Positions 17,071 through 25,744 of a stretch of 64,000 bases of DNA are shown here, in pieces. Source of the DNA: Planctomycetota bacterium (GTDB taxonomy: Bacteria; Planctomycetota; Planctomycetia; Planctomycetales; Planctomycetaceae); contig JAQBVJ010000004.1 of assembly GCA_027623235.1 (NCBI GenBank), positions 49,871-113,870 on the forward strand, read 5' to 3'. A program made the position numbers and the translations under genes. A model generated the notes under the pieces. The model worked only from the letters and a program-made list of their open reading frames with translations. It did not search any database and was not told the origin of the DNA. Within the stretch, counting starts at the first letter, position 1; each line of letters starts with the position of its first letter.

Positions 17071-18192
17071 TCAGTCACCCAGGCATACCCCGAGGCGGCG
17101 GGCAGTCATGAGCCAGGGGTGGTCGAGCGGTACGGATTTGCGGTTTCCAGCGACGTCTTCGAGTGGTACCGCTGCCGTGCTGCCATTCCTGGCTGCCACC
17201 ATGACTCCGAACCGCTTCTCGCCGATCAGTTCGGCACAGCGGACTCCAAGTGTCGTGGCCAGCAGGCGATCCGCTGCTGAAGGCGTGCCGCCTCGCTGCA
17301 GGTGTCCGAGAATCGTCAGGCGGGATTCCATTCCGGTCAGTTGCTCAAGCTGCTCTGTCACACGCAGCGTGTTGCCTCGATGCAGTGCTTCGAGTTCCGT
17401 CAGGCGTTCGCGGGCCTGTTCCTTTTCCTTTTTGCCGTCAGCCTTTCGCTTCGCTTCGTGTGCGGCTTCAAGTTTTGCAGACTCTTCAACTGACATGGCT
17501 CCCTCCGCCACCGCCACAATCGAGAAATGCTTGCCATGCTGGGTGCGTTTGCGGATGGCTTCTGCGACGGATTCGATGTCGTAGGGGATCTCCGGGATGA
17601 GGATGGCATCGGCTCCCCCCGCGACACCGGCGCCCAGGGCCAGCCATCCGGCGCTGTGTCCCATAATTTCGACCACGATGACACGATTGTGACTTGTGGC
17701 GGTTGAGTGGAGTCGATCGATCGCCTCGGTCGCAATAGACAGAGCCGTGTCATAACCAAACGTGACGTCCGTCAGCGCCACGTCGTTGTCGATCGTTTTG
17801 GGCAGCGTGATGATGTTCATCCCGGCTTCCATCAATCGGAGCGCGTTTTTCTGAGTGCCTCCGCCTCCCAGACAGACGAGGCATTCCAGCTGGTGCTTTT
17901 CGTAGACCTCGCGCATGGCGTCGGTCATGTCGAGCACCTGATTGCCGACGGGCATTCGGTGCGGCTTGTCGCGACTGGTGCCGAGAATTGTGCCTCCCAG
18001 AGTGAGGATGTTCGACAGACGCTCCCGGTCCAGGTGCAGCGTGCGGTCCTGCATGAGACCGCGGAATCCGTCTCGAAATCCCACCAGCCGCATGTCCATC
18101 GATTCAAGTCCCGCTTTGCCGACGGCCCGAATTGCCGCATTGAGCCCAGGGCAGTCGCCACCGGAAGTAAGAATTCCCACTGAGATCGGCAT
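17071..18192 (-). CDS. 6-phosphofructokinase
   Basis: A 373-residue phosphofructokinase of the PfkA superfamily, the glycolytic enzyme that phosphorylates fructose 6-phosphate. It shows [40 protein letters not shown] and [15 protein letters not shown]. The nucleotide-site motif reads GGGGTQ where E. coli PfkA has GGDGS, and PKTIDND carries Lys where E. coli has Gly; a Gly/Lys combination is known in ATP-dependent group III enzymes. ATP is therefore the likelier donor, but pyrophosphate cannot be excluded by eye. A highly charged insertion of about 40 residues (236-275) is unusual. The ATG at 18190-18192 gives a normal N-terminus. It converges with the FGE gene. Confidence 0.9.
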   Translation of the reverse strand: MPISVGILTSGGDCPGLNAAIRAVGKAGLESMDMRLVGFRDGFRGLMQDRTLHLDRERLSNILTLGGTILGTSRDKPHRMPVGNQVLDMTDAMREVYEKHQLECLVCLGGGGTQKNALRLMEAGMNIITLPKTIDNDVALTDVTFGYDTALSIATEAIDRLHSTATSHNRVIVVEIMGHSAGWLALGAGVAGGADAILIPEIPYDIESVAEAIRKRTQHGKHFSIVAVAEGAMSVEESAKLEAAHEAKRKADGKKEKEQARERLTELEALHRGNTLRVTEQLEQLTGMESRLTILGHLQRGGTPSAADRLLATTLGVRCAELIGEKRFGVMVAARNGSTAAVPLEDVAGNRKSVPLDHPWLMTARRLGVCLGD

Positions 18193-18340
18193 TGCGTGTT
18201 ACCTGACTGAAAATAGGCCGGAACGTGAAAGGCAATTTATTATGCCCTCATTTTTCCAGCAGACCGGAATTATCCTCAAAGACTGCGAGTTTCAGCTCTG
18301 TGCCAGAAATCGACGAGGCACTGTTCGAGAAGTGCGAGGC

Positions 18341-18372
18341 CACCGCTGTAAACATGACCGTTGACAGCGGTG
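18341..18372. other. Hairpin downstream of the bestrophin-like gene
   Basis: The arms CACCGCTGT (18341-18349) and ACAGCGGTG (18364-18372) are perfect complements around a 14-base loop. It lies between the end of the bestrophin-like gene and the start of the phosphofructokinase gene, both on the minus strand. No T-run follows, so it may be a weak or factor-dependent terminator, or simply a repeat. Confidence 0.35.
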
Positions 18373-18393
18373 AGGGCGAGGCTGTCGGAGAAA

Positions 18394-19326
18394 TCAGTAG
18401 AGCACGCCATCGACTGGCTCGGGCAGGTCCGGCACGTTGGGTTCATCAAGTAGATCGAGCAGGTTGATCTCAATCGTCCTCGTAATCGTGTCCAGAGGCA
18501 GGTCGTTAATGTCCGTGCCGAACGGGTCCTCAATCTCGTCGCCAATCACGTCCAGCCCGAAGAAGGCGTGGCTGATCAGGAAGACAACGAGCGGGCTGAG
18601 CGCGCCGACTGTGTCCCAGATGCCGAATGGCAGGGCAAAACAGTAAAACGCAACGACCCGGTGAATGAGCACTGTGTATGTAAACGGGACGGGCGTGTTG
18701 AGGATTCGCTCGCAACCGCCCTGAATCGCGGTGATCTCGGTCAGGCTGCCCTCAACTGACTGCATATTCCAGTCGTTCAGGCCGCCGTCTTTCCATGTCC
18801 GCTCGATCCGTCGGGCGATGATCTGCAGCAAGGCCAGCGGAATGTTGTGCTGGTCGTGCACAGTCTGAAGCTCGGCCTCGGAGAATCGGTTCTGTAAGTC
18901 GCCAGTCGGATCCGTCGTCCTCAGGTGATGCTTGAGCGAGTACACATAACCGGCCAGCCGGAGAACTGTCTGCTTCTGATACTCCTCTTGAGTGGACTCG
19001 GCCGAACCCGAAACCGTCAGCGTTAAGAGTTGTCGTGTCAGGCTGCGCGACACATTGACGAGCTGGCCCCAGAGTTTGCGGCCTTCCCAGAACCGGTCAT
19101 AGCACGCGTTGTTGCGGAAGCCGAGAAAGATCGACAGGGCGAGCCCGATCACCGTGAAAGGGGTCACCGTGAGCGACCAGCTTTTCAGGTCGTACCGCAT
19201 CCCGACCCACGAAACGACGACAGAGAGAAGTGTCGCGGCCGCGATCCGATACCAGTCGCGCCGAAGGCTGCTGCCGCGAAACGTGAACAACAGCCGAAGC
19301 CAGCTGACTCGAGGATGGACAATCAT
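18394..19326 (-). CDS. Bestrophin-like membrane channel family protein
   Basis: A 310-residue membrane protein. The N-terminal part RVSWLRLLFTFRGSSL, the segment TVIGLALSIFLGFRNNACYDRFWEGRKLWGQLVNVSRSL, and the late FGLDVIGDEIEDPFGTDINDLPLD are hallmarks of the bacterial bestrophin/UPF0187 (YneE-like) family, which form ion channels in the cytoplasmic membrane. About four membrane helices are predicted. It stands alone between the phosphofructokinase and DUF1501 genes on the same strand, with gaps on both sides. Ion selectivity cannot be told from sequence. Confidence 0.88.
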   Translation of the reverse strand: MIVHPRVSWLRLLFTFRGSSLRRDWYRIAAATLLSVVVSWVGMRYDLKSWSLTVTPFTVIGLALSIFLGFRNNACYDRFWEGRKLWGQLVNVSRSLTRQLLTLTVSGSAESTQEEYQKQTVLRLAGYVYSLKHHLRTTDPTGDLQNRFSEAELQTVHDQHNIPLALLQIIARRIERTWKDGGLNDWNMQSVEGSLTEITAIQGGCERILNTPVPFTYTVLIHRVVAFYCFALPFGIWDTVGALSPLVVFLISHAFFGLDVIGDEIEDPFGTDINDLPLDTITRTIEINLLDLLDEPNVPDLPEPVDGVLY

Positions 19327-19388
19327 TGAGAAGCTGTCGTAAGTGAAACGCGATTTGGTTCAGGTCTGCCGGGCTTCGCGGCTGATTG

Positions 19389-20792
19389 TCAGACGAGGAT
19401 TTCGTTAACGACGCGACCATAAACGTCGGTCAGGCGAAAGTCGCGGCCGGCGTAGCGATGTGTCAGCTTTTCGTGGTTCAAACCGAGCTGATGCAGAATC
19501 GTCGCGTGCAGATCGTGCATATGCACTTTGTCCTGGACGGCGAAGTAGCCGTACTCGTCGGTCTCTCCATGAGCATGCCCGCGTTTGACTCCGCCACCGG
19601 CCATCCACATGGAAAACCCCTGCGGGTTGTGGTCCCGTCCGTCGCGGCCCTGGGCGATGGGAGTCCGACCAAACTCGCCGGTCCAGACGACCAGCGTGTC
19701 GTCAAGAAGTCCTCGCTGCTTGAGATCCTGCAGCAGGCCGGCGATTGGTTTGTCGACCTGACCGCAGTTGCGTTCGTGTCCGCTCTTCAGATTGCTGTGC
19801 TGGTCCCAGGCGTTCTGTCTTGCCGAGACCTGAATGTAACGCACGCCGGCTTCGGCAAAGCGACGGGCCATCAGGCAGCACCGGCCGAAGTTGTCGGTCG
19901 GCTCGGTGCCGATGCCGTACAGCTTCTGAGTCGAGTCTGATTCAGAGGAAATCTCCATGACGCCTGGCACGGCGCTCTGCATGCGGAAGGCGAGTTCGTA
20001 CGACTGAATCATCCCCTGGATCTGCTCGTCCTGCTGAACTCGTTTAAGGTGATCCCGATTCATTGCCTGCAGCAGATCCAGCTGTCGCCGTTGATCCTCG
20101 AGAGACATTCCACCGCGGTCGAGATACTGGATCCCGGCTCCCTTCACGGGTTGAGTGGAAGCGCCGATCGTCGTGGCCTGGTGGATCGCCGGTAGAAAGG
20201 CGGGTCCATAATTTCTCGGTCCGCCATGACCTTTCGGCGGCGTGATGGACACAAAGCTCGGCAGATCGCGGTTCTCGGTCCCGAGCCCGTACGACACCCA
20301 GGCTCCGACCGACGGCCGGACAAAGCTGTCGGTTCCCGTGTGCAGCATGCAGACGGCCTGTCCGTGCGACTGACCCCGGCTGTGCATTGACTTGACGATG
20401 CACAGATCGTCGACGTGGCGGGCGACGTTCGGAAAGAGTTCCGACACCCAGAGACCGGACTCGCCGTGTCTATCAAACTTCCACGGCGACTTCATGATCT
20501 TCAGCTGTGACGTCGTGTCTTCGATGTTCGGTGCCGCCTCGAACGGGAGCTTCTGTCCGTCTTCTTTTTCCAGCCGAGGTTTATAATCGAACGTGTCAAC
20601 CTGGCTGGGGCCTCCGTGCATGAACAGGAAGATAACCCGCTTCGCCGCGGCCTCGTGATGAGGCTGCAGAGCCTGCAGCGGGTTCTGGCTGGCGGTGGCT
20701 TCTGCGGCCATCCCGTTCGCGGCAAGCCAGCCGAATCCGGCTCCGGCAGACTGCAGCATGACGCGGCGGTTGATGTGAGGGGTTTTGAGCAT
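19389..20792 (-). CDS. DUF1501 family Tat-exported protein
   Basis: 467 residues with a Tat-type signal ([20 protein letters not shown]) at the N-terminus. The body has the DUF1501 pattern: [72 protein letters not shown] and [19 protein letters not shown]. The fold is related to alkaline phosphatase and sulfatase. The family is strongly expanded in Planctomycetota, where it is often coupled to a DUF1549/DUF1553 cytochrome-type partner. No such partner is adjacent here, so this is a stand-alone copy. Biochemical role unknown. Confidence 0.9.
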   Translation of the reverse strand: MLKTPHINRRVMLQSAGAGFGWLAANGMAAEATASQNPLQALQPHHEAAAKRVIFLFMHGGPSQVDTFDYKPRLEKEDGQKLPFEAAPNIEDTTSQLKIMKSPWKFDRHGESGLWVSELFPNVARHVDDLCIVKSMHSRGQSHGQAVCMLHTGTDSFVRPSVGAWVSYGLGTENRDLPSFVSITPPKGHGGPRNYGPAFLPAIHQATTIGASTQPVKGAGIQYLDRGGMSLEDQRRQLDLLQAMNRDHLKRVQQDEQIQGMIQSYELAFRMQSAVPGVMEISSESDSTQKLYGIGTEPTDNFGRCCLMARRFAEAGVRYIQVSARQNAWDQHSNLKSGHERNCGQVDKPIAGLLQDLKQRGLLDDTLVVWTGEFGRTPIAQGRDGRDHNPQGFSMWMAGGGVKRGHAHGETDEYGYFAVQDKVHMHDLHATILHQLGLNHEKLTHRYAGRDFRLTDVYGRVVNEILV

Positions 20793-21010
20793 GGCGGGTG
20801 AGATGTCTCAGGTAACTGTATACCGCATATCGATGAGGAAGCGGCCCATTGGAAGCAGATTACCACGTCGAATGGCCTTCAAGAAACGTGACCTGGAAAT
20901 TATTCATACAGGCCCGGCGAGGTCGGATGTGGTTGTACCAATCCGCACAGGTTTCTGACAGAATTCCCGCCTGCGACAGCCTCATTCAAATTTGATTCCG
21001 GAGCATTCAG

Positions 21011-21577
21011 ATGATTTGGATCTGGGGAAGCGGCATGTACGGAAAGTGTGACGAGGTGCCGGGGGTCTGCCACGTCGCGACTCAGTTTGGCCACTTGTGG
21101 TACATCCCGCTGATCCCGACCGGGACGTACGCGATCATCGAAAAGCACGATGACGGCAGTTTTAACGGGGCGAAAATTCCGTTCAGTTTCAAGTCGTTAC
21201 TGCTCGCCTGGTTCCGTGTCGCGGCGATTCTTGGATTGATCTCCGGTGTCTGCATCACCTATGTCGGGTTTGACGTCAACGATGGGTGGATCCCGCTGGG
21301 GATTACGCTCTCAATTCTGGGCGCCCTCATCGGCAGCTACAAACTGTTCGGGACGGCGAGCTACGAACGGGCAAAGGTTGTCGGCGAGCATCTTGGGTTG
21401 AACAAGACCGGGATGATGCTCATCGAAGTCGCTTACGGACGGGAGTCTGCCGACAGGCTTGAGGCGGATGCCGGTGGGGCTGACGATGCCAGTGCAGACG
21501 AAAGGTACGGTGACCATCAGGCCTGCGAAGTAGCTCAGGACGAGGACGACGAAAAGAATCCGTACCGCAACTTTTGA
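21011..21577 (+). CDS. Hypothetical protein with two membrane helices
   Basis: A 188-residue protein not assigned to a named family. The N-terminal 45 residues (IWGSGMYGKCDEVPGVCHVATQFGHLWYIPLIPTGTY) resemble a small domain found before membrane segments in other planctomycete proteins. It has two Cys but not a full zinc-ribbon set. Two membrane helices follow at about residues 63-85 and 92-112, then a soluble, acidic C-terminal tail (about 150-188, rich in Asp, Glu and Ala). It faces away from the DUF1501 gene across a 218-base divergent region and converges with the cupredoxin-like gene. Confidence 0.65.
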   Translation: MIWIWGSGMYGKCDEVPGVCHVATQFGHLWYIPLIPTGTYAIIEKHDDGSFNGAKIPFSFKSLLLAWFRVAAILGLISGVCITYVGFDVNDGWIPLGITLSILGALIGSYKLFGTASYERAKVVGEHLGLNKTGMMLIEVAYGRESADRLEADAGGADDASADERYGDHQACEVAQDEDDEKNPYRNF

Positions 21578-21606
21578 TCGAGCTGTTCGGACTCGTCTCG
21601 CAGGTC

Positions 21607-22452
21607 TTACTTCTCCGGCTGAAACAGCTTCGGGTTGAGCTCAATCTTGAGTCGCTCGTTTGTTCCGGAACCGATCTTCCAGGTGTAGACGCCCTTTGTG
21701 CCGGTGGCCGGCTTGCCGTTGAGTGTGATGTCGCTCAGGTAGCCGACCTTCTCGTGCCAGAGCTGGAATTCCCATTCTCCAACGGGAAGGTGAGCGATCG
21801 TGGCCTCACCGGTGTTGCCGCTCACTGCGGCATAAGGGTGATCTTTCACGACGATCCAGCCCTGCATGAACGGGTGGATTGAACACGACACGGGGCGCGG
21901 CAGCTTTTCTGCAAGCTTGAGTGTCTTCGTCGCCGTGCTGTTTGGCGGGATCACTTCGTTGAACGGTATGTTGTACAGCAGGTTGAAGAGCATGTTGTGG
22001 ACGTCGGGGTCCTTGTTGCCGAGCTCCAGGGTCTGCTCAGTCCACACGGTGCCGACGTGAGGTTCAAAGCGGCAGGCCTTGTTGGTCATCTGCACTTTGA
22101 TTTTCGCGAGGTTCTGGACAATCTCAGGCAGGGCTTCCGGCAGTTCCTTACGCTTGTGGTTGAGCGTCACGACGACGTTGGCGAGTCCTCTTGTTTTTTT
22201 GTCGACAAGCAGCCCCTCGTCGATGATCTTGAACTTGCCACACAGCTCGGCACCGCGGACGGGCGTGATGACTTCCGGCTCGGGAGCTTCTCCGTCGTAG
22301 ATAAACTGAAACGGAAGAGATCCCCAGCCCGGTCCGGGATCGGCTGGTTTCGCTTCGGTTTCAACAGTCTTCGCTTTGTCATTGGCGACAAGTTGTGGGA
22401 CGCACGAGGCCAGGAGAGCGATGATTGCTGCGAGGACCACGGAAGAACGCAT
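21607..22452 (-). CDS. Exported cupredoxin-like protein with a C-terminal regulatory-type domain
   Basis: 281 residues with a signal peptide (MRSSVVLAAIIALLASCVPQLVA). A central region resembles a cupredoxin. A motif SCSIHPFMQGWIVV gives the C-x2-H-x3-M ligand spacing of type 1 copper sites, and an upstream DVHNMLFNLLY may supply the other His. The last 75 residues (HPYAAVSGNTGEATIAHLPVGEWEFQLWHEKVGYL) look like a carboxypeptidase regulatory-like beta domain. Similar proteins occur in Planctomycetota and are often annotated near methylamine-utilisation proteins. Copper binding and a periplasmic redox role are inferences from the ligand pattern. Confidence 0.7.
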   Translation of the reverse strand: MRSSVVLAAIIALLASCVPQLVANDKAKTVETEAKPADPGPGWGSLPFQFIYDGEAPEPEVITPVRGAELCGKFKIIDEGLLVDKKTRGLANVVVTLNHKRKELPEALPEIVQNLAKIKVQMTNKACRFEPHVGTVWTEQTLELGNKDPDVHNMLFNLLYNIPFNEVIPPNSTATKTLKLAEKLPRPVSCSIHPFMQGWIVVKDHPYAAVSGNTGEATIAHLPVGEWEFQLWHEKVGYLSDITLNGKPATGTKGVYTWKIGSGTNERLKIELNPKLFQPEK

Positions 22453-22700
22453 TGCAGATTTCCTCGATTCAGGCGGGATGCACAGAGGGACGGGCAGTAT
22501 GAGGTGCTCGATGCGGAATCACCAGGGCGTTCGCCTTGGTTGACGGCGAACGGTCCTGCAGAGAAAACTCCGTGTGGCCTGCGGGACCCGCTTACGAAGC
22601 GAACTCAGGCCCGCGCCCTTGATCGCAGTCTCCACGCCGGGAACGCAGGTTCCTGCCGGGTGCGCCTCACTGAATACTCACCTGAACCAGGAAATTCCTC

Positions 22701-23498
22701 ATGAAAAAGAATCCGGTCAAAGCAGCACTTCGAGCAGGCAAGCCGTCAGTCGGCACCTGGCTGTCCTTCGGCGACGTCCTTGCTACGCGGCTGATGGCAC
22801 GTGTCGGGTTCCCCTGGCTGACGGTCGACATGGAGCACTCGCCGATCGCCTGGGATCAGGCGGCGCTTCTGTTTGGAGCGATCGCTGACGCCGGCTGCGT
22901 TCCGCTCGCGAGGGTTCCCGTCGGAAGTTACGAGCTCATCAAGAGAGTGCTCGACGCGGGAGCTCACGGAATCGTCGTGCCGATGGTCAACACCGTCGAA
23001 CAGGCGGAACTGGCGATCAATGCCGCGAAGTATCCTCCGGTCGGCAACCGTTCCCTCGGCGGCACGCTGCACGCCCTCAACTTCGATGCCGAGGCGGGCG
23101 ACTATTACAAACACGCCAACGATGAGATTCTTGTCGTGCTGCAGACGGAATCTCCCGAAGGTGTTGAGAATGCCGAGGCGATTTACAGCCTGCCAGGCGT
23201 CGACGCGATTTTTGTTGGCCCGGTCGATCTTCGAGCTCAGATGCGTACCCCGGACGGAACCGACCCGACTCCAGAAGCGCACGAGGCGATGATGCAGCGG
23301 GTGCTCGCAGCCGGCAAGAAAGTGGGCTGCCCGGTCGGACTGCACGTTCAGACTCCGCAGCAGGTTCACCAGCGAATTGAAGAAGGCTGGCAGTTCATCG
23401 CCCTGGGAAGCGAGCTCAAAATGATGGTCACGCAGGCTCAGAAATTCGTGGCTGAGCTTAACCCGTCGACCGAGACCGCAGATCTGGCTCGGTATTAA
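22701..23498 (+). CDS. HpcH/HpaI family aldolase
   Basis: A 265-residue class II pyruvate-type aldolase. Visible are [32 protein letters not shown] (His base), LARVPVG (Arg that binds the keto acid), [11 protein letters not shown], the metal Glu in [17 protein letters not shown] and the metal Asp in [11 protein letters not shown]. The family cleaves 2-keto-4-hydroxy acids such as 4-hydroxy-2-oxoheptanedioate or 2-keto-3-deoxy sugar acids; the actual substrate is not evident. The ATG at 22701 fits the usual N-terminus ([10 protein letters not shown]). No catabolic operon surrounds it. Confidence 0.88.
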   Translation: MKKNPVKAALRAGKPSVGTWLSFGDVLATRLMARVGFPWLTVDMEHSPIAWDQAALLFGAIADAGCVPLARVPVGSYELIKRVLDAGAHGIVVPMVNTVEQAELAINAAKYPPVGNRSLGGTLHALNFDAEAGDYYKHANDEILVVLQTESPEGVENAEAIYSLPGVDAIFVGPVDLRAQMRTPDGTDPTPEAHEAMMQRVLAAGKKVGCPVGLHVQTPQQVHQRIEEGWQFIALGSELKMMVTQAQKFVAELNPSTETADLARY

Positions 23499-23662
23499 AC
23501 GGCGGTTGAATAAAGTTAGCGGAAGGGCGCAAGCCTGGACTGTTAAAAGTTGTGGGCTGTTAAGAGTCTGGATTTGCAGTGGCGATCTGACCGTTTTTGC
23601 CGGGACTGTTTCTGTTCCGCTTGCCGGGGTTCAGAGATTGATTTCCGAAGTTGTGCTTCTCG

Positions 23663-23724
23663 GCGCTCTCCAGTTCTCTGCGTTGTCGTCTTTGCGAGTT
23701 GCAACACAGAGAACTGGAGAGCGC
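23663..23724. repeat. 18-base-arm inverted repeat in intergenic DNA
   Basis: GCGCTCTCCAGTTCTCTG (23663-23680) is a perfect complement of 23707-23724, with 26 bases between. The interior adds GTTG against CAAC after one mismatch. It lies in the 500-base gap 23499-24006 between the aldolase and a lipoprotein gene, in which no real gene is seen; the frames crossing it are repeat-derived. It is a probable member of a mobile or REP-like intergenic palindrome family. Confidence 0.7.
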
Positions 23725-23841
23725 GGAGAAACGAAAGCTGGTCCAACGCAATCAAGGCACACGCCGAGATGGCCAAACATCACGCGGAACAAAAACGGAT
23801 CACGCTGCCTCCACCGTCAACCCCGAATTCTTAACAGTCCA

Positions 23842-23930
23842 GCGCAAGCCGTCCCGTCAGAGCGCGTTTCCCCATGCAGAACCGGGCGGCTTACTCCGCT
23901 CCGCTACATGTTTCGGACTTTTTCAACGGA
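23842..23930. repeat. Dispersed repeat, copy A
   Basis: These 89 bases match 25654-25741 along their whole length. Both start GCGCAAGCCGTCC, share TTTCCCATGCA-type and ACCGGGCGGCTT blocks and CTCCGCTCCG-TAC, and end TTTTTCAACG. The similarity is about three quarters by eye. Both copies are intergenic, in the same orientation and near the 3' end of a minus-strand gene, so this is a dispersed non-coding repeat. Confidence 0.75.
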
Positions 23931-23959
23931 CTGCTGACCGACGGTTGCGGATGGAATTC

Positions 23960-23989
23960 AAAAGGCCGGCTCGATGAGCCGGCCTTTTT
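23960..23989. terminator. Bidirectional Rho-independent terminator
   Basis: The stem AAGGCCGGCT / AGCCGGCCTT has a five-base loop, is flanked by A residues on the left and is followed by TTTTT. It sits between the plus-strand aldolase and the minus-strand lipoprotein gene, which converge, and can serve both. Confidence 0.8.
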
Positions 23990-24006
23990 CGTTCGTTCGC
24001 AATCCC

Positions 24007-24876
24007 TCACCGCTTTGGTGAGCCGCGGTCAAGGTCGACGATGCGGCAATTCGGATCCTGGAGCAATTCCCAGGTGTGCGACGAAAATTGAGGGTTCGCG
24101 TCGATTTCCTGCATCGTCAATGTCAGCTTCATTTTTGCCTGAACCCAGTTGAGCTCAACGCGGTGCGGCAGGCGAGCATTCGCGTCCTCTCCATTCGGTC
24201 TGCGGAAGTCGCTCATTCGCGCACTCGCGATGAGCTGACTTTGCTGGTCGAATAACGAATGCTGCACGATCTGGCCCGAGGCGAGGTTGACTGTCATCAC
24301 TCGCTGGACCGGCCGCCCATCCAGCAGCTGATTCGAGACCAACTGCACCTCGTCCAGGTCGGCCGCCTCACGCAGCAGCTGCGAACGGCTCGTGTCGAGC
24401 GGCACGACTCCCAGTGCTTCCATCAGCCACGACGGTGGAAATGGCAGCTCGATCAGGTCCTGCTGACCTTCGTGCGTTGCCGTCAGGATAATGTCCGGCC
24501 GCTCGGCCTTCGTCCAGAACCAGAAACGCTCGGAGTTCGAACCGAAGTCGACTTCCTTGCCGCGGATCGACGTCGCCACGAGCCTCAGATTTCGCGGGCT
24601 CTCCACACTGAGATTGGCATCCAGCTTTGGCACGAGGATGCCCTTGCCAGACGCTGAAATACGAACGTCGTTGGACCGCCACCCCATCAGTCGGCCGCGT
24701 TCTGTATTGAGGTGATGCGTGATCTCGTCGAGCGTCGCATCCGGTGGCAGGACTCTGGCGATCGGATCGTCCAGAGGCCGTTTCATCCAGTTCGTCCAGC
24801 TGCAGCCGGTCGTCGCCAGCAGAGTTGCCACAAGCAGGAACGCGATCACCGGTTGATTTCGAATTCGATTCGACAT
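24007..24876 (-). CDS. Putative lipoprotein, LolA/LolB-like pattern
   Basis: 289 residues with a lipoprotein signal peptide ending LLATTGC (Cys25). The mature part begins with a helical stretch containing DATLDEITHHLNTE. A row of beta strands follows (VRISASGKGILVPKLDANLSVESPRNLRLVATS, FGSNSERFWFWTKAERPDIIL, QRVMTVNLASGQIVQHSLFD, MKLTLTMQEIDANPQFS), a layout reminiscent of LolA/LolB-type or DUF4292 envelope proteins. This fold is an inference. It may share a transcript with the 165-residue gene upstream, whose stop lies 45 bases before this start. Confidence 0.7.
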   Translation of the reverse strand: MSNRIRNQPVIAFLLVATLLATTGCSWTNWMKRPLDDPIARVLPPDATLDEITHHLNTERGRLMGWRSNDVRISASGKGILVPKLDANLSVESPRNLRLVATSIRGKEVDFGSNSERFWFWTKAERPDIILTATHEGQQDLIELPFPPSWLMEALGVVPLDTSRSQLLREAADLDEVQLVSNQLLDGRPVQRVMTVNLASGQIVQHSLFDQQSQLIASARMSDFRRPNGEDANARLPHRVELNWVQAKMKLTLTMQEIDANPQFSSHTWELLQDPNCRIVDLDRGSPKR

Positions 24877-24921
24877 GGTCGTCCTTGACCCTGGTTCTCT
24901 GTTATCGACAGTCCGGCCTCG

Positions 24922-25419
24922 TCACGCAGCCGGATCCAGCTCCTGCTGAAGTTGAGCATTCAGAGTTGCCTGCAGCCCCGCAATCTCTTTCTCAGTCAGA
25001 TCGGAATCCTGGACCTCAAACGGCCCTTCACTCTTGCTGCCGATGAACTCAAGAAACTCATTGCCGTCCTCGTCCGTTCGCGAGCCTTCCAGCCGCAGCC
25101 GCCGCTTCTGCAGCAGCAGCAACGCCAGCACGTATCGCAACTGCCCGTGAGCCGGGTTGGCGTCTTCGCAAAGTTGCTCGAAGTACGTCATCAGACTTTT
25201 GGTGTCGATGGTTTTAGGTTTCGCGGCGAGGTCCGGAACGATCGTTGTCCACTCGGCGATGGAATCTTCAGGCGGACCATTCCAGCCTTCCTCACAGAAG
25301 TCCTCGCGAATGATCTCGCCGTCCCGCTCGATGAGGACGCTGTGGCACGTTTCCCCGGCGACAAACTCGCGATCAGTCGCGGCGCAGGTTCGGCTGACAG
25401 GTTTGAGGTGATAATCCAC
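24922..25419 (-). CDS. Conserved hypothetical protein
   Basis: 165 residues with no signal peptide or membrane segment. The N-terminal half reads like a short conserved planctomycete domain (HLKPVSRTCAATDREFVAGE, then CHSVLIERDGEIIREDFCEEGW) with three Cys that might help bind a metal. The C-terminal half is helical with an acidic end. The start codon is GTG (25417-25419), and no better upstream ATG fits. It precedes the lipoprotein gene by 45 bases on the same strand. Function unknown. Confidence 0.7.
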   Translation of the reverse strand: MDYHLKPVSRTCAATDREFVAGETCHSVLIERDGEIIREDFCEEGWNGPPEDSIAEWTTIVPDLAAKPKTIDTKSLMTYFEQLCEDANPAHGQLRYVLALLLLQKRRLRLEGSRTDEDGNEFLEFIGSKSEGPFEVQDSDLTEKEIAGLQATLNAQLQQELDPAA

Positions 25420-25653
25420 GACGCCGTCGATCCGTCTCGGGCTGAGGAAGAATAAGAAGCACTAACGTGAAGCCAGCAAAGCGATTGCGGACGCGCGAAT
25501 AGTAGGGCAAGTCGCCAGAATGGCTCAAGACGGGTTGAAATCAGTTGCGGCACGATGCCCGAGAGCTACCCAATCGCGTCAAGTCGCGTCGTTCGGTCCC
25601 CAAAGCCGTCGCCCGCCAATCGCTGACGGTCAGTTGGAAAATGTAGCGGCACG

Positions 25654-25741
25654 GCGCAAGCCGTCCGGTCTGTGCATGATTTCCCATGCAATACCGGGCG
25701 GCTTGCTCCGCTCCGTTACCTGCGGTCGATTTTTCAACGAG
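25654..25741. repeat. Dispersed repeat, copy B, in a gene-free stretch
   Basis: This is the second copy of the element at 23842-23930, in the same orientation. It fills the right part of the gene-free stretch 25420-25744 and ends four bases before the stop codon of the minus-strand hydrolase. The rest of that stretch shows no gene or clear signal. Confidence 0.75.
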
Positions 25742-25744
25742 TAG

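Noticed and set aside
23506..23937. 143-codon plus-strand open frame after the aldolase
   Set aside because: It crosses the 18-base inverted repeat and the dispersed repeat. Its sequence is explained by those repeats.
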